A stretch of 64,000 nucleotides of DNA from Thalassobaculum fulvum (GTDB lineage Bacteria > Pseudomonadota > Alphaproteobacteria > Thalassobaculales > Thalassobaculaceae), in assembly GCF_014652915.1 (NCBI RefSeq), contig NZ_BMZS01000006.1, positions 293,074-357,073 of the forward strand. The letters run 5' to 3'. The notes under the pieces were generated by a model, which saw only the letters and a program-made list of their open reading frames with translations, was not told the DNA's origin and made no database searches. This document shows, one piece after another, positions 16,691-25,260 of this stretch (position 1 is the stretch's first letter; each line of letters begins with the position of its first letter). The position numbers and the translations under genes were made by a program.

Positions 16691-17893
16691 TCAGCCCTCG
16701 ACCAGGATTCCGGCGGCGTACAGGGAATCGATGCCGGCGGCATCCAGCCCGGCGGCCGCCAGGACCTCGCGGTTGTGCTCGCCGATCCGCGGCGGCTGGC
16801 GCAGCAGCGGGGCCCGCTGCCGGTCGCCGCCGAACTCCAGCGGCAGGGCCGGCAGCGGCACCAGGTCGCCGCCACCGATCGCCGAGATCGCGGTCTGCAG
16901 CAGCCCGCCGCCGGCCAGCAGGTGGGGATCGTCGAACATGTCGGCCGGCCGGCCGACCGGCGCCCACGAGATGTTGGCGGCGTTGCAGCGCGCCCGGACG
17001 TCCTCGTACGCCATGCCCCCGATCAGCTCGCGCAGATGCGGGATCAGCGTCGGCCGGTGCTTGGCGCGCAGGGCGTTGGTCGCCAGCTCCGGGTCGGCCG
17101 CCATCCCGGCCAGTTCGAACTCGGCGCAAAACCGCTTCCACTGCTGGTCGCTGGTCACCCCGACGAACAGCTGCCGGTGGTCCTGCGTCTCGAACAGGTC
17201 GTAGATGCCCCAGGCGCCGCGCCGCGCCGGCATCGGCGGCGGCGCCTCGCCGGTGGCCGCGGTGCCGGCCATGTGCGAGCCGACCAGGAACACCGCCGAT
17301 TCGAACAGCGCGCTGCCGACCCGCTGGCCCTTGCCGGTGCCGTCGCGCTCGCGCAGGGCCGCCAGCACGCCGGTCACGCCGAACACCGCGCCCAGGATGT
17401 CGATGATCGAAGCCCCGGCCCGCAGCGGCTGCCCCGGCGGCCCGGTCATGTGGGCGAGGCCGGACTGGAACTGCACCACCTCGTCGAGCGCCGGCCGGTC
17501 CTCGTACGGGCCGGCCAGGAATCCCTTCAGCGCCAGGTACACCAGCCGAGGGTTGATCGCGCTGAGCTGTTCCCAACCGCAGCCGAGCCGCTCCATGGTC
17601 CCGGGGCCATAGTTCTCCAGCACGACGTCGGCATCACGGACCAGCCGGTGCACGGTCGCCCGGCCGTCCGGGCTCTTCAGGTCGATCGCCAGGCTTCGCT
17701 TGTTGCGGTTGAAGGTCGCGAAGAACCCGGCGGCGAAGCCGGGCAGCCGGCGGGTGTGGTCGCCGCCGGGAGCCGGCTCGACCTTGATCACGTCGGCGCC
17801 CATGTCGGCCAGGACCAGGCCGGCGCACGGCCCCATGATGGTGTGGCTGAACTCCAGGACCTTCAGGCCCTGGAGCGGATTCGGCCCGGTCAT
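16691..17893 (-). CDS. CaiB/BaiF family (class III) CoA-transferase
   Basis: 400 residues. The family start LKVLEFSHTIMGPCAGLVLADMG is followed by VIKVEPAPGGDHTR and NRNKRSLAIDLKSPDGR. The catalytic aspartate is the D in RAGASIIDILGAVFG. These enzymes move CoA from an acyl-CoA donor to a carboxylic acid. Its start overlaps the stop of the HMG-CoA-lyase-like gene (ATGA), so the pair should act on the same compound: activation, then cleavage. Acceptor not determinable from sequence; a C5-C6 branched hydroxydiacid is the simplest guess from the neighbours. Confidence 0.9.
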   Translation of the reverse strand: MTGPNPLQGLKVLEFSHTIMGPCAGLVLADMGADVIKVEPAPGGDHTRRLPGFAAGFFATFNRNKRSLAIDLKSPDGRATVHRLVRDADVVLENYGPGTMERLGCGWEQLSAINPRLVYLALKGFLAGPYEDRPALDEVVQFQSGLAHMTGPPGQPLRAGASIIDILGAVFGVTGVLAALRERDGTGKGQRVGSALFESAVFLVGSHMAGTAATGEAPPPMPARRGAWGIYDLFETQDHRQLFVGVTSDQQWKRFCAEFELAGMAADPELATNALRAKHRPTLIPHLRELIGGMAYEDVRARCNAANISWAPVGRPADMFDDPHLLAGGGLLQTAISAIGGGDLVPLPALPLEFGGDRQRAPLLRQPPRIGEHNREVLAAAGLDAAGIDSLYAAGILVEG

Positions 17894-18849
17894 GCGGCGC
17901 GGTTCCGGAAACCGGTGAGGCTGCCGCCGCGCAGCGCGGCGCTGGGCAGCGGGTGGCCGACGATCCGCTCGGCCAGGTGCCCGACGTCGATCAGGGCGTC
18001 GAGGTCGACCCCGGTCGCGATCCCCATCTCCTCGCACAGCAGCACCAGTTCCTCGGTGGCGATGTTGCCGGGCGCGCCCTTGTGGGCGGCGAACGGGCAG
18101 CCGCCGAGCCCGCCGACCGTGGTGTCGAAACTAGCCACTCCCATCCGCAGGCCGGCATGGGCGTTGGCGATGCCCAGACCCCGGGTATCGTGCAGGTGCA
18201 GGGTCAGCCGCAGCTCCGGCCAGCGGCTCCGGACCGCGCCGACGACCCGCTCGATGCGGTCCGGCGTCGCCCATCCCATGGTGTCGGCGAGCCCGAGATC
18301 GGTGATCGTCACGCCGGCCTCGGCGGCGATGCCGAGCCCGTCATGCACGGTCTCCAGCACCCGCGCGACCGGAATGTCGCCGGCGAAGTTGCAGCCGAAG
18401 GCCGCCATCACGCCGATCCGGGTGACCGGCACCCCGGCCGCCAGATGCGCCTCTGTCTGCTTGCGCATGGCCTCGATGTTGCCCTGGCGGTCGCGGTTCA
18501 GGTTCTTCTGCGAGAACAGCTCGGACGCCGCCAGCGCGATCGAGCCGGTGACCTGCAGGCGGTCGCGGAACGCCAGCGCCCGCTCCAGCCCCTTGGCGTT
18601 GAACCAGAGGGCGGTGTAGTCGACGCCGGCCCGCGGCGCGAAGCCGGCCACCACGGCCTCGGCGTCGGCCCAGCCCGGCACCAGCTTCGGCGACACGAAG
18701 GAGCAGACCTGGATGTGCCGGATCCCGGTGGCGGACAGCGCGTCGATCAGCGCGATCTTGTCCGCGGTCGCGACCGGGCCGGGCTCGATCTGGAAGCCCT
18801 CGCGCGGGCCCTCCTCGTTGATGTCGACTCGGCTCGGCAGGTCGGACAT
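17890..18849 (-). CDS. Hydroxymethylglutaryl-CoA lyase-like enzyme
   Basis: 319 residues, HMGL-like DRE-TIM metallolyase. The metal site HLHDTRG and the catalytic cysteine loop GGLGGCPFA are intact. The family PRDGLQ near the N-terminus reads PREGFQIE, so the metal-binding Asp is Glu here, which marks a subgroup rather than a classical leucine-pathway HMG-CoA lyase. Expected reaction: cleavage of a 3-hydroxy-3-methyl-type acyl-CoA into acetyl-CoA plus a keto acid. It lies between tctA and the CoA-transferase in one direction. Confidence 0.85.
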   Translation of the reverse strand: MSDLPSRVDINEEGPREGFQIEPGPVATADKIALIDALSATGIRHIQVCSFVSPKLVPGWADAEAVVAGFAPRAGVDYTALWFNAKGLERALAFRDRLQVTGSIALAASELFSQKNLNRDRQGNIEAMRKQTEAHLAAGVPVTRIGVMAAFGCNFAGDIPVARVLETVHDGLGIAAEAGVTITDLGLADTMGWATPDRIERVVGAVRSRWPELRLTLHLHDTRGLGIANAHAGLRMGVASFDTTVGGLGGCPFAAHKGAPGNIATEELVLLCEEMGIATGVDLDALIDVGHLAERIVGHPLPSAALRGGSLTGFRNRAA

Positions 18850-18935
18850 GTCAGCGGCTCCTTTCTCCGGAGACGGTCACCACGACGCCCCGGCCGGATC
18901 GGCCCGGCCGGGACGGCATCGACAGGTTAGGGTCC

Positions 18936-18966
18936 GGCCGGCGCCTTGAACAGGCGGGCGCCGGCC
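18936..18966 (-). terminator. Hairpin between tctA and the lyase gene
   Basis: Perfect 10-base GC stem (18936-18945 with 18957-18966), 11-base loop, no T-run. It lies 11 bases after the tctA stop, within the apparent operon. It may cut or stabilise the mRNA so that transporter and enzymes differ in amount. Confidence 0.4.
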
Positions 18967-18976
18967 GCCAACGGGT

Positions 18977-20470
18977 TCAGCGGCGGCGGTGGCGGCGGAT
19001 CGCCGAGACCACCGCGATAGCCAGCAGCGCCGCGGTCGCCGCGTACAGCGACACCGCGATCGTGCTGTCGAACAGGATCGACGCGTCGCCGCCGGAAATG
19101 CTGAGGGCGCGCCGGTAGTTGTTCTCCATCTCGGCGCCCAGCAGCAGGCCGAGCACGATCGGCACCAGCGGGATGTCGAGCTTGCGCAGAAGGTAGCCGA
19201 GCACGCCGAACCCGACCATCACCAGCAGGTCGAAGGTCGAGTGGTTGATCGAGTACACGCCGACGAAACTGACCATCACCACGGTCGGCAGCAGCAACCA
19301 CATCGGCAGGGTGAGCAGCCGGGTGAACAGGCCGACCAGCGGCACGTTCAGCAGCAGCAGCACGACGTTGGCGATGTACAGCGAGGCGATCAGCCCCCAC
19401 ACCACGTCCGGCTGCTTCTGGAACAGCAGCGGGCCCGGCGTGATGTTCAGCGAGATCAGCAGCGCCAGCAGCACCGCCGTGGTGCCGCTGCCCGGCACCC
19501 CGAGGCTGAGCATCGGGATCAGCGCGCCGCCGGCCGCCGCGTTGTTGCCGGCCTCGGGGGCGGCGACCCCGCGCGGGTCGCCGTGGCCGAAGCTGCCCTG
19601 CTTGTCGGAGACCCGCTTCTCCATGGCATACGCCAGGAAGCTGCCGAGCGAGGCCCCGGCCCCCGGCAGCACGCCGGAGACGAAGCCGATCAGCGAGCCG
19701 CGGACCATGGCGCCGCCCGCCTTCGCGAGGTCGGACAGCCGGGCATAGGCGCGGTGGACAGCGACCGCCCCCGGGTGGGTGCCGTGGGCATGCTCCAGGT
19801 ACACCAGGATCTCGCTGATCGCGAACAGCCCGACGATCGCGACGATCGGGTGGAAGCCGTCGAACAGGTGGAAGATCCCGAAGGTGTAGCGGGCGGTGCC
19901 GCTGACCGGGTCGAGGCCGACGGTCCCCAGCGCCAGCCCGAAGGCGGCGGCCATCAGGGTCTTCGCCGGGTTGGCGCCGGTGACGCCGCCGATGGTGGCG
20001 AACGCCAGGACGTACAGCGCGAAATACTCGGCCGGACCGAAATGGATCGCCACCTTGACCAGCAGCGGTGCGAACAGGGTCAGGCCGATGGTCGACAGGG
20101 TGGCGCCGACGAACGACGCGACGGCCGAGATCGCCAGCGCCTCGGCGGCCTTGCCCTTGCGCGCCATCGGATAGCCGTCGAGGCAGGTCATCATCGCCGG
20201 CTCGTCGCCCGGGATGTTCAGCATGATCGACGAGATCCGGCCGCCGTACATGGTGCCGTAGTACACGCAGGCCAGCAGGATCAGCGCCGAGGCCGGGTCG
20301 AGCCCGAGGGTGAACGCCAGCGGGATCAGGATGGCGACGCCGTTCACCGGGCCGAGGCCGGGCAACGCGCCGACGATCGTGCCGGCCACGCAGCCGAACA
20401 CGGCGAGGCCCAGATTGGTCGGCGTCAGCGCGACCGTCAGGCCATGGGCGAGGAACGAGAGGATTTCCAC
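18977..20470 (-). CDS. tctA: Tripartite tricarboxylate transporter, large permease TctA
   Basis: 497 residues with about 12 membrane helices and the TctA signatures GALPGLGPVNGVAILIPL near the start and SVLPGAGASLGSFLAYAMEK-type repeat (seen as GVLPGAGASLGSFLAY) in the second half. It forms the channel part of a secondary transporter driven by an ion gradient, fed by the periplasmic TctC. It starts with GTG 20470, six bases after the tctB stop; the ribosome binding site is poor, so translational coupling with tctB is likely. Confidence 0.93.
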   Translation of the reverse strand: MEILSFLAHGLTVALTPTNLGLAVFGCVAGTIVGALPGLGPVNGVAILIPLAFTLGLDPASALILLACVYYGTMYGGRISSIMLNIPGDEPAMMTCLDGYPMARKGKAAEALAISAVASFVGATLSTIGLTLFAPLLVKVAIHFGPAEYFALYVLAFATIGGVTGANPAKTLMAAAFGLALGTVGLDPVSGTARYTFGIFHLFDGFHPIVAIVGLFAISEILVYLEHAHGTHPGAVAVHRAYARLSDLAKAGGAMVRGSLIGFVSGVLPGAGASLGSFLAYAMEKRVSDKQGSFGHGDPRGVAAPEAGNNAAAGGALIPMLSLGVPGSGTTAVLLALLISLNITPGPLLFQKQPDVVWGLIASLYIANVVLLLLNVPLVGLFTRLLTLPMWLLLPTVVMVSFVGVYSINHSTFDLLVMVGFGVLGYLLRKLDIPLVPIVLGLLLGAEMENNYRRALSISGGDASILFDSTIAVSLYAATAALLAIAVVSAIRRHRRR

Positions 20471-20476
20471 GGCAGC

Positions 20477-20905
20477 CTACTGCAGCGACGGCAGCATCGG
20501 TAGATGCAGGCCGAGGATTTGATCGAAGGTCACGAACAGCCCCAGCGAGATCGCCACGGCGGCGACCCCTGCCGCCCTTCGGGTGCCGCGCAGCAGCACC
20601 GCCATGATGAAGATCGCGAGGGCGGTGGCCAGCGGAAAGCCGAGCGGCTCGAGGATCAGCGGGTAGACGACCAGCGCCGCCAGCATGACGCCCTGGCGGA
20701 TCAGCGGGTTGCCCCGCGGCCAATCCGGATCGGCGTCCGGGCGGATCACGAGGTACAGGGCGAACAGCCCCATCGGGACCGCCAGCAGCTTCGGGAAGGC
20801 GGAGGGGCCGACCGGATCGCCGAACCCCTCCTCGAAGTTGTTGGCCGTCCAGCCGTACCAGATCGCGAGCGCCGCGATCAGCAGGCCGGTCAGCCGGTCG
20901 CTCAC
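20477..20905 (-). CDS. tctB: Tripartite tricarboxylate transporter, small permease TctB
   Basis: 142 residues, four predicted membrane helices, including LLIAALAIWYGWTANNF at the start and PLGFPLATALAIFIMAVLL in the third. TctB subunits are poorly conserved but have this size and topology. GTG 20905 overlaps the tctC stop (GTGA). Its place between tctC and tctA settles the call. Confidence 0.88.
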   Translation of the reverse strand: MSDRLTGLLIAALAIWYGWTANNFEEGFGDPVGPSAFPKLLAVPMGLFALYLVIRPDADPDWPRGNPLIRQGVMLAALVVYPLILEPLGFPLATALAIFIMAVLLRGTRRAAGVAAVAISLGLFVTFDQILGLHLPMLPSLQ

Positions 20906-21876
20906 TTGATCACCCCGATCGCCTTCGAGACGTCGCGCATGTCCGCCTCGGACTGGCGCACGAAGCCGTCGAACTCCTTGCCGCCGCGCCAGATCAGGGT
21001 CAGCCCCTTGGCGGTGGCTTCCTGCTGCCAGGCGTCGGACTTGTACAGCTTGCCGAGCATGTCGACCCAGGCCTGGTACTGCTCGTCGCTGACCTTGCCG
21101 GGCATGTAGAAGCCGCGCCAGTTGTAGCCGGTCACGTCGTAGCCCTGCTCCTTGGCGGTCGGCAGGTCCTTGAACGCCGGCAGGCGCTCGTCGGACATGG
21201 TCGCCAGCGGGCGGACGTCACCCGACTCCAGGAACCCGGCGATCTCGCCGATGTCGGTCAGCACGACGCCGATGTGCTTGCCCATGAGCTGGGTGACGGC
21301 GTCGGAGCCGCCGGAGTACTGGACCCAGCGGATCTTCTTCAGGTCGTCGGTCGGCATACCGGCCTTCTTGGCCAGCAGCAGCAGCCGCAGGTGGTCCCAG
21401 CCGCCGACGCCCGACGACCCGCCGGCGACCACCGAGGTCGGGTCCTTCTTCAGCATCTCGAGCAGGGTCTTCAGGTCCTTGATCTCGGACTCCTTGTTCA
21501 CCATGACGATGCCGACATCGGCGCCGAGCATGGCGACCCAGCGCATGGTGTCGACACCGGCCGGGTACTTATTCTGGGCGATCTGGGTGATGCCGACGGT
21601 GCTGGCGGCGACGATCAGGTTCGGGTCGTCGCTGCGCTTGCCGGCAACGTTGGCGAAGGCCACCGCCCCGACGCCGCCCGGCATGTTGGTGACCTGCATC
21701 GGGTTGGCGAGCAGCTTCTCCTCGACGAGCAGCTTGCCCACGGTCCGGCAGGTGAAGTCCCATCCGCCGCCGGGGTTGGCCGGGGCGATGCACTCGGTGT
21801 TTTCCGGTGTGAAGGCCATCAGCGGCAGGGCCACCGCGGCCAGGCCGACCGCTCGGCCGAGCTTGGTCAGGAACAT
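20902..21876 (-). CDS. tctC: Tripartite tricarboxylate transporter substrate-binding protein TctC
   Basis: 324 residues, first gene of the transporter. A signal peptide (about 1-22) precedes CIAPANPGGGWDFTCR, the loop that holds the ligand in Bug/TctC proteins, and NMPGGVGAVAFANVAG. It captures a di- or tricarboxylate in the periplasm. The residues contacting ligand carboxylates cannot be resolved here, but the downstream lyase and CoA-transferase suggest a branched hydroxydicarboxylate. A GGGAGAG lies upstream of the ATG. No TctD/TctE two-component pair is adjacent. Confidence 0.92.
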   Translation of the reverse strand: MFLTKLGRAVGLAAVALPLMAFTPENTECIAPANPGGGWDFTCRTVGKLLVEEKLLANPMQVTNMPGGVGAVAFANVAGKRSDDPNLIVAASTVGITQIAQNKYPAGVDTMRWVAMLGADVGIVMVNKESEIKDLKTLLEMLKKDPTSVVAGGSSGVGGWDHLRLLLLAKKAGMPTDDLKKIRWVQYSGGSDAVTQLMGKHIGVVLTDIGEIAGFLESGDVRPLATMSDERLPAFKDLPTAKEQGYDVTGYNWRGFYMPGKVSDEQYQAWVDMLGKLYKSDAWQQEATAKGLTLIWRGGKEFDGFVRQSEADMRDVSKAIGVIK

Positions 21877-22010
21877 CTCGCGTCTCTCCCTCGGAGGCTG
21901 GTTAACGTTTCGTTACCGAAGGTCACATTTCCCTGCCGGAGGGGCGGTCTGTCAATCCGTCCGGCGGCATGGCACGCATGCCTGCGGGAAGAGCCGCGCA
22001 AACGGTGGGC

Positions 22011-22715
22011 TCACAAGGCCGCGGCGCTTCGCCAGTGCCGGACCGGCGGCATCACGTACTCGATGCCGGCCGCATCCTTGAGCGCCACCACGACGTCGGT
22101 CGAGATCGACACCCGCGGCAGCTCGGTCTCGTTCGGTTCGGTGGCGTGATAGGCCTTGGACGGGAAGATGACCACGTCGTCCTCGGCGACCGGCAGATTG
22201 ACCATCTCGGAGTTCAGGATGCTGCTGGCGGTCAGCAGGCCCGCCGACTGGGCGTGCGGTTCGAACAGGCCGGGCGTGAACTCGTTGGCCGGCTCGGCGT
22301 CGTGAAACACCAGGTTGCCGGTCCCCGGCCCCTTGAGCGGATAGTAGACCAGCGAAATGTGGGACTGGTTGTGGCGGTGCCGGCGGATGCTCTGGCCGCG
22401 CTCGCTGAGGGTGCCCCAGGCCCGGGTGTAGAACAGGTCGAGCCGACTGTTGTCCACGGACAGGGCGTCGAGGTACTGGCGAAGCCTCAGGTGCAGCGCC
22501 TGGAACAGGTCCCGGAACTCCGGGTCGTGGTGCAGGCATTCGGCACCGTTGCGGTCGCCGGTCCACGCGTTGCGCCGGTCCTGGCCGGCCTTCGGGCCCG
22601 CCTGCCAGGCCTCGACCACGCGTTCGCCCAGGCGGTGCCGGTACGCCTGCGGCAGGCCGAGCCTGTCCTTGAAGACGGTCAGCGGAAAGCAGTTGAAGAT
22701 CTCGGGCACGGCCAT
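22011..22715 (-). CDS. 2OG-Fe(II) oxygenase superfamily protein (TIGR02466-like)
   Basis: 234 residues. The core pattern is a double-stranded beta-helix oxygenase: HRHNQSHISLVYYPLKGPG, a turn with LVFHDAEPANEF, and FPSKAYHATEPN followed by RVSISTDVVV. The second His and Arg match the iron and 2-oxoglutarate positions. It resembles a family of phage- and bacteria-borne putative 2OG oxygenases with no known substrate. It stands alone between tctC and a histidine kinase gene that reads the other way. Confidence 0.7.
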   Translation of the reverse strand: MAVPEIFNCFPLTVFKDRLGLPQAYRHRLGERVVEAWQAGPKAGQDRRNAWTGDRNGAECLHHDPEFRDLFQALHLRLRQYLDALSVDNSRLDLFYTRAWGTLSERGQSIRRHRHNQSHISLVYYPLKGPGTGNLVFHDAEPANEFTPGLFEPHAQSAGLLTASSILNSEMVNLPVAEDDVVIFPSKAYHATEPNETELPRVSISTDVVVALKDAAGIEYVMPPVRHWRSAAAL

Positions 22716-22978
22716 TCCCCCCGGTCTCGCCCCCAGTCTCGCCAGGGCATAAACGACCGCATTCCCGATGCCCCGCCCCTACCGCGAAGGTTTCGGCTGC
22801 AGCTTCTCGCCCCCGGCCATGGTGCGCGAAGCCGCCCGAGAAGGAAACCCCGCGGGCCCTGGGCGGTATTAACCATTTCTTGGGGTTGTCGGCCGATAGT
22901 CCGTCGTCGAGCGAGTCGTCGCGGCGGAGGGGAGCACCGGACAACGACGGCGAGCGCCCGACCGGCAGGCTCATCACC

Positions 22979-24307
22979 ATGGTCCCATCCCTCGATCCAG
23001 GCAGCATCCTCGTGACCGTCGGCATCGCCGTCGGCGCTGCCGTCGCGGGACTGCTGACCGGCTACCTGCTCGGCCGCCGCCGCAAGACCGGCGACGGACC
23101 GGCGGCCGCACCGCTTCCGGGCGTTCCGGCGGACACCGCGCTCACGATCCTGCGCGAATTCCTGCGCAACGCCACCGGCCCGGTGGCGGTCAAAGATTTG
23201 AACGGTCGGTTCGTGCTGACGAACGACAAGTTCGCGGAGATCCACGGCCTGACGCCCGAGCAGCTCGCCGGAACCGAGATCGCCGCCCTGTACCCGCCCG
23301 AAAAGGTCCGCTTCTTCCAGGAGCAGGACCGCCGCATGCTGGCCGCCGGCGCCACCACCCAGAACGAGGTACGGGCCACCCGCCGCGACGGCACGGCGAT
23401 GGACCTGCTGACGACCCGGTTCCCGATCCGCGACGACACGGGCGCGATGTTCGCGATCGGGACGATCAACACCGACATCGGCGCCCTCAAGGCGGTCGAG
23501 GCCGAACTGCGTGCGCACCGCGACAACCTGGAGGCCGTGGTCGCCCAGCGGACCGACGAGCTACGGCAGATCAACGCCCAGAAGGACCGGTTCTTCTCGA
23601 TCGTCGCCCACGATCTGCGGGGGCCGTTCAACAGCATCCTCGGGTTCTCGGCCATTCTGATGGAGCGTGCCGACCGGGCGGATCCGGAGAAGCTGAAGCT
23701 GTTCGCGACGCACATCCACGAGAGCAGCAAGACGCTGTTCGATCTCCTGAACAACCTGCTCGACTGGTCGCGGCTGCAGATGAACGCGGTGAGCTTCCAC
23801 ACCACCACCTTGTCGGTGTCCGCCGTGGTCGCCGAGGCGATCGGGCAGTGCCGACGGGACGCCGATGCCAAGGACATCGCGATCGAGGCCGGAATCGAGC
23901 CCGCGCTCGAGGTCGTCGCCGACCAGACCGCCCTGGTCACCGTCCTTCGAAACGCCGTCGTCAACGCGGTGAAGTTCAGCCCGCCGGGCGGCCGGATCCG
24001 CGTCGGCGCCGTCGCCACCGGCGGTCGCACCGAGATCGAGATCGCCGACGACGGCATCGGCATGGACGCCGAGACGCTGGCCGGGCTGTTCGACCTGTCG
24101 CGGCGCAACACCCGGCCGGGCACGCTCGGGGAAAGCGGGACCGGGCTCGGCCTGTACATCTGCAGGGAACTCGTCGAGCGTCAGGACGGCATCCTGCGGA
24201 TCCACAGCACGCCGGACGCCGGCACGGTCGTCAGGATCGTCCTGCCGGCCCCCGCGGCCGGTCCGGAAGCCGCGGCTCCGGCCCGGGCGCCCGCCGAGGC
24301 TCAGTAG
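22979..24307 (+). CDS. PAS-domain sensor histidine kinase
   Basis: 442 residues. One N-terminal membrane helix (about 9-30), a PAS domain (about 55-165), a coiled linker, and the kinase core: H-box SIVAHDLRGPFNSILGFS, N-box VLRNAVVNAVKFSPPGG, G1 DDGIGMD, G2 GESGTGLGLYICREL. With a single anchor and PAS it probably senses a cytosolic redox or energy cue. ATG 22979 begins just before the membrane helix; the frame is open to a TTG 99 bases upstream. No response regulator is adjacent, so its partner is elsewhere. It overlaps the next gene tail-to-tail by 7 bases. Confidence 0.9.
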   Translation: MVPSLDPGSILVTVGIAVGAAVAGLLTGYLLGRRRKTGDGPAAAPLPGVPADTALTILREFLRNATGPVAVKDLNGRFVLTNDKFAEIHGLTPEQLAGTEIAALYPPEKVRFFQEQDRRMLAAGATTQNEVRATRRDGTAMDLLTTRFPIRDDTGAMFAIGTINTDIGALKAVEAELRAHRDNLEAVVAQRTDELRQINAQKDRFFSIVAHDLRGPFNSILGFSAILMERADRADPEKLKLFATHIHESSKTLFDLLNNLLDWSRLQMNAVSFHTTTLSVSAVVAEAIGQCRRDADAKDIAIEAGIEPALEVVADQTALVTVLRNAVVNAVKFSPPGGRIRVGAVATGGRTEIEIADDGIGMDAETLAGLFDLSRRNTRPGTLGESGTGLGLYICRELVERQDGILRIHSTPDAGTVVRIVLPAPAAGPEAAAPARAPAEAQ

Positions 24308-25260
24308 CCGGCCGCCCGGTCGACGGCCTGGCTCAGCGGCTCGCCGGCCAGGAACCGCCGGAGGTTCTCGACCACCAGTTCGGCCACCAGCGCATCGCGA
24401 TACGGGTGCAGGCCGCCGACATGCGGCCAGACGCTGATGCCCGGCGTCGTCCAGAATGGATGGTCGGACGGCAGCGGCTCCTGCCGGAACACGTCGAGCA
24501 CCGCCCCGGCGATGGTGCCGTCGCGCACCGCCGCCACCAGATCGGCGTCGACCACGGCGTCGCCGCGCCCGAAATTCAGCAGGTAGGCGTCGCGGCGCAT
24601 CGCCGACAGGCGCCGGGCGTTCATGAAGTCGCGGGTCTCGCCGGTCGACGGCATCAGCAGCAGGACGAAGTCGGACTCCGCCAGGACGTCGTCGGTCCGG
24701 TCCGGCGTGAACACCTGGTCGACGCCCGGCACCGCGACGCCGGAACGGCGGGTGCCGATCACCCGGATCTCCAGCGCGGCGGCCTTGCGGGCCAGCTCGG
24801 CCCCGATCGTGCCGATCCCGAGGATGCCGAGGGTCCTGCCGGCCAGCGGCACCGAGGTCCGGCGGGTCCAGCGGGCCTCGCGCTGGTCGAGCGCGGCGGC
24901 GACGATCGGCTTGGTCAGGTGGAACAACGCCGCCAGGATGTTCTCCGGCATCGACACCCGGTGGACCCCGCGCGCGGCGGTCAGCACGATGTCGTCGCGC
25001 AGGTCCGGCCGGCCGATCCACATCTCGACCCCGGCGCTCATGGCCTGCAGCCAACGCAGGTTCGGCATTGCCGCAAGCGCCCCCGGCGGGCTGCGCCAGG
25101 CGACCAGCGCCGCCGCCCGGGCCGCCAGCGGCTCCGGCACCGGCTCCGCCATCGGCACCACGGCGACGTCGACGCCGTCGGCCAGCCCGGCCGCGGCCAG
25201 GGCCTCCAGATACGGCTCGGCGCTATCGATCCACAGCACCAGCAGCGGCTTGTCGCTCAT
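24301..25260 (-). CDS. D-2-hydroxyacid dehydrogenase
   Basis: 319 residues. The NAD-binding motif is GILGIGTIGAELA; the catalytic Arg, Glu and His are in NFGRGD, DVFRQEPLP and WPHVGG. The closest pattern is the GhrA-like group that reduces glyoxylate or hydroxypyruvate, but substrate is uncertain. Its start lies inside the end of the upstream cyclase gene (38-base overlap, same strand), so the two are translationally linked. Confidence 0.88.
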   Translation of the reverse strand: MSDKPLLVLWIDSAEPYLEALAAAGLADGVDVAVVPMAEPVPEPLAARAAALVAWRSPPGALAAMPNLRWLQAMSAGVEMWIGRPDLRDDIVLTAARGVHRVSMPENILAALFHLTKPIVAAALDQREARWTRRTSVPLAGRTLGILGIGTIGAELARKAAALEIRVIGTRRSGVAVPGVDQVFTPDRTDDVLAESDFVLLLMPSTGETRDFMNARRLSAMRRDAYLLNFGRGDAVVDADLVAAVRDGTIAGAVLDVFRQEPLPSDHPFWTTPGISVWPHVGGLHPYRDALVAELVVENLRRFLAGEPLSQAVDRAAGY

